A stretch of 52,024 nt of DNA, from contig MWDX01000031.1 in the NCBI GenBank assembly GCA_002070735.1, positions 1-52,024 on the forward strand, in the 5' to 3' direction. Source of the stretch: Parcubacteria group bacterium ADurb.Bin115 (GTDB lineage Bacteria; Patescibacteriota; Patescibacteriia; Patescibacteriales; UBA12465). The notes beneath the pieces were generated by a model that worked only from the letters and a program-made list of their open reading frames with translations, made no database searches and was not told the DNA's origin. This document shows, in pieces, positions 24,401 to 30,306 of the stretch (position 1 is the stretch's first letter; each line of letters begins with the position of its first letter). The position numbers and the translations under genes were made by a program.

Positions 24401-24681
24401 TTATTGAGATATAAAGATACTTCGGCCATGCTGAGTTGGCTTTTTTGATCAGAGCCGGAAAAAATAACGTCTTCACTTTTTTTGCCGCGTAGAGTTTTAA
24501 GACTTTGTTCCCCTAGTACCCAACGGATAGCATCAGCGATATTGGATTTTCCGGAGCCGTTTGGACCGACGATGGCGGTCAGGCCGCGATGGCCATTAGC
24601 GTCTATCTTATTAGAAAATACCAATTTATTTTTATTGGCGAATGATTTAAATCCTTGAATTTCCAGTTTTTCTAAATACAT
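21460..24681 (-). CDS. smc: SMC chromosome-partition ATPase without a recognisable hinge
   Basis: 1073 aa from MYLEKLEIQGFKSF, the classical SMC N-terminus (14 further upstream codons look non-native). N-terminal head: Walker A GPNGSGKS (39-46). C-terminal head: signature LSGGERALTAIAL and Walker B FVVLDEVDAALDE. Known SMC proteins (~1180 aa) have a ~150-residue globular hinge midway. Here residues ~170 to ~900 read as continuous charged coil, broken only by a short SSQPAAGRAE turn near residue 500, and I find no hinge-like glycine-rich folded stretch. The coil carries internal duplications about 88-90 residues long. It should still load on and organise DNA, but dimerisation must differ from canonical SMC (inference). 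ScpA and ScpB genes are not in the window. Confidence 0.88.
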   Translation of the reverse strand: MYLEKLEIQGFKSFANKNKLVFSNKIDANGHRGLTAIVGPNGSGKSNIADAIRWVLGEQSLKTLRGKKSEDVIFSGSDQKSQLSMAEVSLYLNNEDHQIVPVKNNEEETDTSGHSLSPLNYDEIVITRRLFRNGDSEYLLNNNRVRLADIQILLAKANVGQKTYSVIGQGMVENFLNTSAAERKDFFDEATGVKQFQIKRDAALNKLESSYDNLLQVEMLLNEIKPRLKMLTRQVERLKKRGQLETELNIRQHRYYFQLWQDIDSKLKQANSGILLLEKEKQEKENNLEKIKAELNTLKNKDDSSKISQLQERLKIYQRERSDIVQSIARLDAELELQLESQGQSDIAWLNGKQRELKEERRRLSQEISNLENEDISAKETKLRAKIQKLNEEINRRENFRREYERQQEEKSQLLKNLARLDAVLEANLEAQGQFDVAWLNNKQEELKRALDSLKKEIESINIEDSKNAVTELENKKADLDNLIARDNQALQALNNFLKNSSQPAAGRAEINESIDEFLKKLDAIKDEQNLERIKILIEEAKQTFQKQIRSLIDGENAAKLEQVKALQENIIKNSEARQILIAEINELQLELSTKQERRRLLENSREASIREIKDIEDKIAKSQIKFNSAQIEKEKDQINKRLQSLETSIQENLAHSQINDIVTERDKLNNELNECRLNISAKRQRLDLYLDKQRQTDKEIKDIEDKIAKSQIKFNSAQIEKDKSELNKNLANLDAKIDADQIELQKYNTAKEEEKNRLFAYQSENQNLQTEINQLNGRLNNLKIELARQETRLEDLENNIADDGLELDSIKKYKPTDEDNLADARLRQRIQELKSQLEMIGGIDPETEKEFQETDERYRFLDKQTQDLNTAIESLEKVIAELDINIKEKFEQEFKIISEKFSEYFKILFNGGTAKIFKLETTEEDKEITDKLDNNNTDERSRRLKNLRKYNAIGLAGIEIQATPPGKKIQTISMLSGGERALTAIALICAIISANPSPFVVLDEVDAALDEANSERLAQILDDLSSKTQFVIITHNRALMKRASIIYGVTMKADGVSQLLSIRLDDINAFRN
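22515..22845 (-). repeat. 67-bp in-frame direct repeat inside smc
   Basis: 22515-22581 and 22779-22845 are identical except one base (22531/22795). The offset, 264 bp, is 88 codons, so both copies encode the same coil segment DIEDKIAKSQIKFNSAQIEK. A more diverged pair lies in the other coil arm near 23361 and 23631 (AWLNxKQxELK), offset 270 bp or 90 codons. Confidence 0.85.
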
Positions 24682-24848
24682 AAAAAAGCGCGCGGACGCG
24701 GAATTAATTAAGAAAAAGCCCATTTCAGGCTTGCTCCTTCTTTCAAATATGTTATTATTATAATATATTTTGTTGGGAAAAGTAAAATGAAAATTTATTA
24801 AGGCAGAAGCGTATAATTAATTCCATCAGTTTCGCGCTTTTTGTTTTT

Positions 24849-25412
24849 ATGATTATTTCTCTAAGCGGCGCCGGTGGTTCCGGCAAGTCAACTATTGCTA
24901 TGAAGCTGGCCGACAAATTAGGCTGGCCGCGTTATTATATTGGCGGTTTGCGTCGTGAGATGGCCGCTCGGCGTGGTTTGACTTTAGCAGAGTATAATAA
25001 ATTAGGAGAAAGCGATCCGGCCACAGATATGGAGGTCGATGATTATCAGAAAAAATTGGGTGAAACTGAAGATAATTTTATAATTGAAGGCCGCACCTCC
25101 TGGTATTTTATTCCTCATTCCTTAAAAATTTATTTAGATGTGGATGCTGATGAGGGTGCCCGTCGAGTTTTTGCCCATTTACAGCAAAAAAACAAAAGAA
25201 ATGAAGATAATGGTCTAGATAGCGTTGAAGCGGTTAAGAGGAGTATCGCCCAGCGTTTGGAGAGCGATAATTTGCGTTATCGTAAATATTATGGCATAAA
25301 AGGCTATAATCGGGAAAATTATGATTTTTATTTAGACACTACTAATTTAAGTGTAGACGAAGTCTTTAATCAAGTCTATAATTTTGTTCGCTCCCGCCTT
25401 GACAAGCATTAG
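24849..25412 (+). CDS. Cytidylate kinase-like nucleoside-monophosphate kinase
   Basis: 187 aa P-loop kinase. Walker A is GAGGSGKST (7-15), followed by the short archaeal-type NMP-binding region (YYIGGLRREMAARRG, LAEYNKLGESDP, DDYQKKLGE) and EGRTSWYFIP. A LID-like segment with RRVFAHLQQ and AQRLESDNLRYRKYYG supplies arginines for phosphate binding. It matches the archaeal/CPR cytidylate kinase family better than bacterial Cmk (about 220-230 aa). It would phosphorylate CMP or dCMP. Divergent from smc; the TATAAT-like box upstream (24811-24816) gives a leader without SD. Confidence 0.82.
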   Translation: MIISLSGAGGSGKSTIAMKLADKLGWPRYYIGGLRREMAARRGLTLAEYNKLGESDPATDMEVDDYQKKLGETEDNFIIEGRTSWYFIPHSLKIYLDVDADEGARRVFAHLQQKNKRNEDNGLDSVEAVKRSIAQRLESDNLRYRKYYGIKGYNRENYDFYLDTTNLSVDEVFNQVYNFVRSRLDKH

Positions 25413-25456
25413 TTTTGATTATAATATTAGACAAGACTTAAGTAATTTAGACTGAG

Positions 25457-25475
25457 CGAGGTGTCAAGCATCTCG
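25457..25475 (+). promoter_or_regulatory. Hairpin in the rplS leader
   Basis: A 7-bp stem (CGAGGTG/CATCTCG, one G-T wobble) with a 5-nt loop, 24 nt before the rplS start. Ribosomal-protein leaders often carry such autoregulatory structures; homology to described L19 leaders was not tested. Confidence 0.4.
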
Positions 25476-25499
25476 TTTCTGGTTTTTACCAAAATATAT

Positions 25500-25859
25500 A
25501 TGTCCGAGAAAAAAACTGACTCCGTGAAGGAGAAAAAACCCACTGAGCTGGAATTGAAGCCGGGGATGACGGTTAGAATTTATCAAAAAATTAAAGAGCT
25601 TAACTCTAAAGGCGAAGAAAAAGAGCGCATTCAATATTTTGAGGGTATGATTATCGCCCGTAAGCACAATAAAGAAAAAGGCGGAACTATTACCGTCCGC
25701 AAAGTTTCTGAAGGTGTGGGTGTGGAAAAAATCTTCCCTTTAAATTTGCCGACCATTACTAAGATTGAAATCAAGAAGATCGCGGAAGTCCGCCGCGCCA
25801 AGCTTTATTTTGTGAAGCGGGGTTACAAAAAACGCTTAAAAGAAAAGGTGGTCCGCTAA
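25500..25859 (+). CDS. rplS: Ribosomal protein L19
   Basis: 119 aa. After a lysine-rich N-terminus the protein has the L19 core: LKPGMTVRIYQKI, EKERIQYFEGMIIARK, GGTITVRKVSEGVGVEKIFPL, and a basic C-terminus RRAKLYFVKRGYKKRLKEK. L19 sits at the 30S-50S interface. I start at 25500 (MSEKKTD); a longer in-frame extension would read through the leader hairpin. No SD is present. It is followed by a hairpin and then by two tRNA genes on the same strand. Confidence 0.95.
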   Translation: MSEKKTDSVKEKKPTELELKPGMTVRIYQKIKELNSKGEEKERIQYFEGMIIARKHNKEKGGTITVRKVSEGVGVEKIFPLNLPTITKIEIKKIAEVRRAKLYFVKRGYKKRLKEKVVR

Positions 25860-25880
25860 CGCATTTTAATACGAAATTAT

Positions 25881-25902
25881 TAAAGGGGCTTTTGCCCCTT
25901 TA
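25881..25902 (+). terminator. Hairpin after rplS
   Basis: Perfect 9-bp stem TAAAGGGGC/GCCCCTTTA with a TTTT loop but no T-run behind it; it may be a weak terminator or a processing signal ahead of the tRNA genes 7 nt further on. Confidence 0.55.
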
Positions 25903-25908
25903 TCTGAG

Positions 25909-25995
25909 GGGCGGATGGTGAAATTGGTAGACACGCAAGCTTGAGGGGCTTGTGGCCGCAAGGCCGTGGAGGTTCAAATCCTCTTTCGCCCACCA
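25909..25995 (+). tRNA. tRNA-Leu(GAG)
   Basis: Class II tRNA with a long variable arm. Acceptor GGGCGGA pairs with TTCGCCC; anticodon stem CAAGC/GCTTG encloses TTGAGGG (anticodon GAG). The CCA end is encoded, unlike in the other four tRNA genes in this window. Confidence 0.95.
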
Positions 25996-26004
25996 TCTTT
26001 ATTC

Positions 26005-26078
26005 GGGCGCATAGCTCAGCTGGCTAGAGCACTTCGTTTACACCGAAGGGGTCCAGGGTTCGAGTCCTTGTGCGCCCA
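26005..26078 (+). tRNA. tRNA-Val(TAC)
   Basis: Acceptor GGGCGCA/TGCGCCC, anticodon stem CTTCG/CGAAG enclosing TTTACAC (anticodon TAC), T-arm AGGGTTCGAGTCCTT. Discriminator A; the next bases are CAT, so CCA is not encoded. The 3' part of the gene is overlapped antisense by the C-terminal codons of the serine recombinase, a layout typical of tRNA-integrated elements. Confidence 0.95.
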
Positions 26079-27548
26079 CATTAAGTCAAGACTCCCTTTT
26101 TGGGGGTCTTTTGCGAATAGGGAATATGGCTCTTTAAATTTAATATTAGTAATTTTTCCATCCATCACTTCGGCGTTCCAAAGTATATTTTTTATTATTT
26201 CTCTTTGTTTATTCGGTTTAGCCTTTAGAAACTTATTTCTCAAGGCCTGTTGGGCTAAAAATAGATTTTTCATTTGTTCCAAAGTAGTTTTAGCTAGTGG
26301 CTGATTTTTGTTTTCTAGAGTTTTTAGTTCTTCATTAAGCGAGTTCAGCTCGTCTGTTATTATCTTTCCTTTAGCCTCAAAATCGTCTTTAGAGATAGCT
26401 TTATCTAAAAGTAGGTTAAATAATTCGGCTTGTCTATCTTCTCTAATTTTGAGCCGTTTCAAGAGCTCATTTTTAATTTTATGATACTGCTCGTTTTCCG
26501 CTTTCTGTTTTAATTTATCTAAACTAGCCTCATACATTAAATTAATTACTTCCTCGGGAAAAGTTAAGCGTTCAAAAACATCAGCTAACATTTTAACGGC
26601 ATCGGTTTCTTTTAAATAGCTCTTATGCTCCTCGCATTTATTTCTGCCATTAGTGCAGTAATAGTAGATATGCTTACCCCTCTTTTTAGAGGCAGTATAT
26701 AGACACCCACAACGAGCGCATATCATTAGCCCCCGAAATATAAAGTCTAATTTATTTTTTTTAACATGCTGTTTTTTATGCGCCATTTCTTGCGCCTCTT
26801 CAAATAGCCTTTTACTGATAATCGGTTCATGATTGCCTTGATATTCTTCACCGTGAGAAGTCATAATTCCATAATAGAATTTATTGTTTAATAGGGTATA
26901 GATTTGCGACTTATGGTATTTATTCCCGCCTCGGCTCTTTAATCCGTAAGCATATATTTTATCGGCAATTTCTTTAATCGTATAATTACCGCTGATATAC
27001 ATCTCAAATATTTGCTTAACATAAGGAGCTCGTTCTTTATCAATTAAAATTCCACCCTTGCCGTCATTTAAATAGCCAATCGGAGCGATACAAGGCCAAC
27101 CGCCTTTTTCCAGTTTAGTTCTTAATCCTCGTTTAACATTTTTAGATAAGTCTAAAATATATTGGTTAGCCATTGACCCCTCAATGTTTAGTAGCAAGAC
27201 ATTATCACTTGGCAGATATTGTTTGTCGCTTGTTTGAATCACTTTAATTTTAGATTGCTGTAATAGCCACTGAATTTTCCCGCTATCTATAGGATTACGA
27301 CTTAACCTGTCTATTTTCCAGCACAATATCCCATAATCGCCAGTTCCATTTTCTAACAATTTAAGCATTTCTAAAAACAGCGGTCGGTTATTCGGCAGTT
27401 TAGCTGATTTTGATTCAGTATAAATCTGACTAATTTCCAAGCCCAAACTAGACGCCAGTTTTTTCATTTCTGAGACCTGGCTTTCTAACGATAGTATTTG
27501 TTTGCTCTTGTCTTCTGAGGACTTGCGAGCATAGAGAATGTATTTCAT
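26016..27548 (-). CDS. Large serine recombinase (integrase) reading into tRNA-Val
   Basis: 510 aa. N-terminal resolvase domain with YARKSSED (nucleophile probably Ser10) and the DRLSRN motif; recombinase domain (about 160-270) with PIGYLNDGKGG and YYGIM; zinc ribbon CARCGC...CTNGRNKC (about 280-310); then a coiled coil (about 345-440), the standard large serine integrase plan. The last ~21 residues (WAHKDSNPGP...) are the antisense of tRNA-Val and its terminator, so the coding sequence ends inside the tRNA gene. This points to integration at the tRNA 3' end. A large inverted repeat lies 52 nt upstream of the start. Confidence 0.92.
   Translation of the reverse strand: MKYILYARKSSEDKSKQILSLESQVSEMKKLASSLGLEISQIYTESKSAKLPNNRPLFLEMLKLLENGTGDYGILCWKIDRLSRNPIDSGKIQWLLQQSKIKVIQTSDKQYLPSDNVLLLNIEGSMANQYILDLSKNVKRGLRTKLEKGGWPCIAPIGYLNDGKGGILIDKERAPYVKQIFEMYISGNYTIKEIADKIYAYGLKSRGGNKYHKSQIYTLLNNKFYYGIMTSHGEEYQGNHEPIISKRLFEEAQEMAHKKQHVKKNKLDFIFRGLMICARCGCLYTASKKRGKHIYYYCTNGRNKCEEHKSYLKETDAVKMLADVFERLTFPEEVINLMYEASLDKLKQKAENEQYHKIKNELLKRLKIREDRQAELFNLLLDKAISKDDFEAKGKIITDELNSLNEELKTLENKNQPLAKTTLEQMKNLFLAQQALRNKFLKAKPNKQREIIKNILWNAEVMDGKITNIKFKEPYSLFAKDPQKGSLDLMWAHKDSNPGPLRCKRSALAS
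26087..26113 (+). terminator. Terminator after the tRNA pair
   Basis: Stem AAGACTCCC/GGGGGTCTT with one wobble, TTTTT loop and a TTTT tail. It lies inside the antisense recombinase coding sequence. Confidence 0.7.
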
Positions 27549-27600
27549 ATTGGTTAAATGATTAGCTATTATAGATTTCTTTTCTAATTAACAGTTCTTT

Positions 27601-27679
27601 TAAACAAGGATAACTTTTTCTTTTCGGCTCCCCCTCCGGGGGATCCGCCGAAAAGAAAAAAAGAGTTATTCCTTGCTTA
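27601..27679. repeat. 79-nt long inverted repeat upstream of the serine recombinase
   Basis: Arms 27601-27628 and 27647-27679 share TAAxCAAGGA, TAACT and CTTTTCGGC, the right arm being 5 nt longer through small insertions. Inside is a second perfect stem, CCCCC/GGGGG (27630-27634, 27638-27642). It could be a recombinase att site, a terminator-like hairpin or the end of an element; the sequence alone does not decide. Confidence 0.65.
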
Positions 27680-27826
27680 AGAGAGAAGTCAGATAAAAAG
27701 AAAAGGGTCTTTATAGTTTCAGTATACAGAAACGATGTTGCGCCATCTTGCGCGCAAGGCCAACTAAGCTATTTTGTTGTTTTTATTGGTGTTTTTAACA
27801 TGTTTTGCACCAATCTTGTCAAACTA

Positions 27827-27855
27827 TTGACATTTTAATATAATTATGCTATTAT
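27827..27855 (+). promoter_or_regulatory. Consensus promoter for the lipoprotein at 27979
   Basis: Perfect -35 TTGACA (27827-27832), 17-nt spacer, -10 TATTAT (27850-27855). Predicted start near 27862, leader of about 117 nt. Confidence 0.8.
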
Positions 27856-27893
27856 ATAAGCATTAAGATAGTTCGTTCACAAACAAGGTTAAA

Positions 27894-27947
27894 TTGGATT
27901 AATTACCAAGTTCGGCTGAATCTAGGCGGATTTAGTAATTAATCCAA
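27894..27947 (+). promoter_or_regulatory. Leader stem-loop upstream of the lipoprotein gene
   Basis: Perfect 13-bp stem, TTGGATTAATTAC (27894-27906) with its complement at 27935-27947, closing a 28-nt loop. It ends 31 nt before the ATG. Candidate cis-regulatory RNA; no known riboswitch core is recognisable. Confidence 0.6.
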
Positions 27948-27978
27948 GTAATATTAACTTTCACAAAAAAAAGAAAAA

Positions 27979-28461
27979 ATGAAAACAAAAATTTTATTTC
28001 TCGTTGCTTTAATCAGTGTTGTGCTTTTGTCATCCTGTGGTCACGATTCCGGTAATCTTATTGGACAATTCCAGGTAATAAAAAAGGAGAAAGCCAATCC
28101 TGTCCGCGATTATGGTTTTATAACTTTAACCAATCCTAGCCACGACACTTTAAAAGTATTTGTGTCAATGGAAGAAGAGTATCTCAATGTCAAAATTGGA
28201 GATACTTATCTTGTCGGAAAAAATCGTTACGGCTCTTTATTCTTAAATTACAGACCGGAAAAGGGCGTTATCGGATATTCAAAAGTTCTGCAGAAAAAAA
28301 TTGATATGGGCATACCGCAATGCCAGGTTATTACAAGAGGGCAAGACACCATATCAGTTAATTTAATTGCGGAAGTTGTTTATTATAACATGTCCGAAGG
28401 TGATTCAATTTTAGTGAAAAAGAACAGAAACAGGAGCAAGCCACATTATTTTGTAGAATAA
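27979..28461 (+). CDS. Lipoprotein of unknown function
   Basis: 160 aa. Lipoprotein signal peptide with lipobox LLSSC (Cys20), then a beta-rich mature domain of about 140 residues without recognisable motifs. The start is preceded by an A-rich tract instead of an SD, and the signal peptide style (MKTKILFLVALISV) recalls Bacteroidota lipoproteins. It forms its own transcription unit: consensus promoter, long stem-loop leader, and a strong terminator. With the recombinase it may be cargo of the element inserted at tRNA-Val. Confidence 0.75.
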   Translation: MKTKILFLVALISVVLLSSCGHDSGNLIGQFQVIKKEKANPVRDYGFITLTNPSHDTLKVFVSMEEEYLNVKIGDTYLVGKNRYGSLFLNYRPEKGVIGYSKVLQKKIDMGIPQCQVITRGQDTISVNLIAEVVYYNMSEGDSILVKKNRNRSKPHYFVE

Positions 28462-28489
28462 ACAATTTTGTGGGATGAACAAAGTTCAT

Positions 28490-28520
28490 AAGGAAGCCCT
28501 AAACCAGCTTCCTTTTTTAT
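28490..28520 (+). terminator. Terminator after the lipoprotein gene
   Basis: Perfect 8-bp stem AAGGAAGC/GCTTCCTT with a 9-nt loop and a TTTTTTAT tail. Confidence 0.85.
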
Positions 28521-28598
28521 TTGTCTAAAGCTATAATATCAACATAACTATTATTAACGAGCCAGGTTCCTAAATCGTACCAGGCTCCCCACCCTAAC

Positions 28599-28625
28599 AA
28601 AAAAACAGGCAATTGCCTGTTTTTA
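28599..28625 (-). terminator. Terminator after the SdpI-like gene
   Basis: ACAGGCAATTGCCTGT palindrome between A-runs and T-runs, 6 nt past the stop of the minus-strand gene. A further hairpin (GAGCC-GGT/ACC-GGCTC, 28560-28588) lies beyond it. Confidence 0.75.
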
Positions 28626-28630
28626 GGTGT

Positions 28631-29284
28631 CTATTTTTTCTTTTCTTGACGGTAGAGGATGAAAGAATATAAATTAATACCAATGATAATAGCGGCTAAG
28701 CCGGCTAGTAAGATAATCATCGCCACGCGGAAGTCTAACCAAGGAGCGATAGCGATGCCCAAGCCCCAAACCATAAAGAAGCGACCGCCGAGACGGTGAG
28801 TTTTGTTCCAGACATTTTCTGAAGATAATGACCAGGGAGTGCGGATGCCGATAAACCAGTTTCTTTTTATTTTGCCGAAATAATTACCCATTATTATCAT
28901 GAGAGCGCCGATTAGACCAGCGACGATGGCGCCGACATTAAGAGAATAATTGAGGTTATAAAAAGTGGCGACAGTAAAGACGCCAAGCAAGATAAATAGA
29001 CTGGCATCTCGCATTAATCTATAGACATTAGCAAATTCAGCATAGCGTTCTTTTTGGGGGTCGATATAAGGCATGATTAGAAAACCTAGATACATTACTA
29101 CTAAAAGAGCTGGGAAAAAGATAGAGTGAAAATTTTTACTCATCCAACCGTCAACTTCTCCTTGAAAATTCCAATGAGAGGCCACGGTTGTCGGTAATTG
29201 TGGATAGGCCCAATAGCTTAAGGCGATAGTGGCTATGATTATTAAGAGGGCGCGCCATTCTGTTTTAAAAGTAATTTTTTCCAT
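28631..29284 (-). CDS. SdpI-family integral membrane protein
   Basis: 217 aa with six or seven membrane helices. The N-terminal half matches the DUF1648 pattern (YWAYPQLPTTVASHWNFQGEVDGW) and the C-terminal half the SdpI/YhfL pattern (GNYFGKIKRNWFIGIRTPWSLSSENVWNKTHR), the layout of Bacillus SdpI, the immunity protein against the SdpC toxin, and of many SdpI homologues of unknown role. The start overlaps the 3' end of an SdpR-like repressor frame, matching the sdpR-sdpI operon of Bacillus. No SdpC-like toxin gene is seen nearby. The protein may give envelope-stress or toxin protection (inference). Confidence 0.88.
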   Translation of the reverse strand: MEKITFKTEWRALLIIIATIALSYWAYPQLPTTVASHWNFQGEVDGWMSKNFHSIFFPALLVVMYLGFLIMPYIDPQKERYAEFANVYRLMRDASLFILLGVFTVATFYNLNYSLNVGAIVAGLIGALMIIMGNYFGKIKRNWFIGIRTPWSLSSENVWNKTHRLGGRFFMVWGLGIAIAPWLDFRVAMIILLAGLAAIIIGINLYSFILYRQEKKK

Positions 29285-29567
29285 ATTTTTTATTTTTTAT
29301 TTTTTGTCCGATAAACTTAATCAAGGTTTGGCTAATTTCTTCCAAGACGCTCATCATATTGAGACTATAAAAAATTTGTCTTCCGGAACGGCGAGCACTA
29401 ATTAACCCCGTTCTTTTTAAAATATCAAAATGGTGTGAAAGCGTGATGAGAGTTATATTTAAATTTTCAGCAATAACTGATACCGCTTACTCTTTAATTC
29501 GTAAAGCATTGAGAATAGATTGAGGGTTAGGGTCAGCCAGAGCGGTAGAAGTTCGGTTAAACGTCAT
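29265..29567 (-). pseudogene. ArsR/SdpR-type repressor interrupted by an in-frame stop
   Basis: A 100-codon frame from the ATG at 29567 reads as a small winged-helix repressor: ADPNPQSILNALRIKE, then a TAA at 29487-29489, then IAENLNITLITLSHHFDILK and TGLISARRSGRQIFYSLN, the recognition helix and wing typical of SdpR/ArsR. No frameshift is needed; one base change (for example AAA or GAA to TAA) explains the break. The end overlaps the SdpI-like start by 20 nt. Either a true pseudogene, a sequencing error, or a gene read through or restarted downstream; a start at an internal codon would lose the first helix. Confidence 0.75.
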
Positions 29568-29577
29568 AATTAGATAT

Positions 29578-29621
29578 TTAGATATATATCTAATTATATC
29601 ACTGGCTGATGTGCTTGTCAC
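29578..29621 (-). promoter_or_regulatory. Promoter and palindromic operator of the sdpR-sdpI-like operon
   Basis: Minus strand: -35 GTGACA (29616-29621), 17-nt spacer, -10 TATAAT (29593-29598). A perfect 16-bp palindrome, TTAGATATATATCTAA (29578-29593), abuts the -10 and covers the start site, the classic place for an ArsR-family autorepressor. Confidence 0.75.
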
Positions 29622-29662
29622 AAACCCTTTATTTTCCCAAGAGTATCCTTTAGAATGTTATT

Positions 29663-30112
29663 ATGCGGAATAAACAAACATATATTAGCCATAGCCCAGA
29701 AGAAACTTTTATTTTGGGTAAGAATTTAGCCACCACTCTTCAGGGTGGAGAGATTTTAGCTATGTCGGACGATTTGGGAGTCGGTAAGACGGTCTTTGTT
29801 CAAGGTTTGGCCAGCGGTCTGGGTGTAAAAGCCAAAGTAAATAGTCCGACTTTTACGATTATGAAGCTATATCCGGCTAAAAAGGGAAAGATTAAACAGC
29901 TTTGTCACATTGACGCTTATCGCCTATCTTCTGGGAGGGAATTACTAGATATAGGTGCTAATGATTATCTAGGGAGGGAAGATGTAGTAAGTGCGATAGA
30001 ATGGGCGGAGAAAGTAAGGACAGCTTGGGAAGATTATTCTGTTATCACTATTAAAATTACTAGTATTTCTGAGAATGAGAGGAAAATAGAAATAAAAAAA
30101 GAGATTTCGTAA
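29663..30112 (+). CDS. tsaE: tRNA threonylcarbamoyladenosine biosynthesis ATPase TsaE
   Basis: 149 aa P-loop ATPase that supports the TsaB-TsaD complex in making t6A37 on ANN-decoding tRNAs. Walker A reads DDLGVGKT (36-43; usual form GDLGAGKT), then QGLASGLGV, SPTFTIMKLY (the conserved SPTF motif), HIDAYRL, and IEWAEKV, all characteristic of TsaE. Length is normal. It is divergent from the SdpR-like operon; the start has no SD. tsaB and tsaD are not in the window. Confidence 0.95.
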   Translation: MRNKQTYISHSPEETFILGKNLATTLQGGEILAMSDDLGVGKTVFVQGLASGLGVKAKVNSPTFTIMKLYPAKKGKIKQLCHIDAYRLSSGRELLDIGANDYLGREDVVSAIEWAEKVRTAWEDYSVITIKITSISENERKIEIKKEIS

Positions 30113-30208
30113 TTTGGAAATCTTTTAAAGATTTTTAATTTCAATTGTTAGTTTCTGCTCTTTGCGGTATTTACAATAGCTAACAATAAAATAAAAGTTT
30201 TGGATATC

Positions 30209-30230
30209 TCGCCTGTAATGGCGATTTTTT
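30209..30230 (+). terminator. Terminator after tsaE
   Basis: Stem TCGCC/GGCGA with a 6-nt loop and a TTTTTT tail, about 95 nt past the tsaE stop. An 8-bp inverted repeat (ATTGTTAG ... CTAACAAT, 30144-30187) lies in between. Confidence 0.7.
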
Positions 30231-30306
30231 GTAGCTCGGCCGTGTGCTTGTGGTTTATTTCTTTGACAGACAGCTTTCGGCCATTAAGGGCTTGCTTAAG
30301 GCGTTT

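Larger units (their letters stand above)
27549..27978. other. Non-coding region between recombinase and lipoprotein genes
   Basis: 430 nt without a gene. It holds the 79-nt inverted repeat (27601-27679), a stretch with GC-rich microrepeats (27730-27770, including TTGCGCGCAA at 27749-27758), a consensus promoter (27827-27855) and a structured leader (27862-27978). Confidence 0.6.

Noticed and set aside
25461-25499. Extended N-terminus of L19
   Set aside because: It reads through the leader hairpin and does not resemble L19; the start at 25500 is normal.
25966-26304. Open frame across tRNA-Leu and tRNA-Val
   Set aside because: A translation of two tRNA genes and the antisense of the recombinase; not a protein.
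27979-28461. Toxin or bacteriocin gene paired with the SdpI-like protein
   Set aside because: The lipoprotein lies on the other strand behind its own terminator and has no SdpC-like features.
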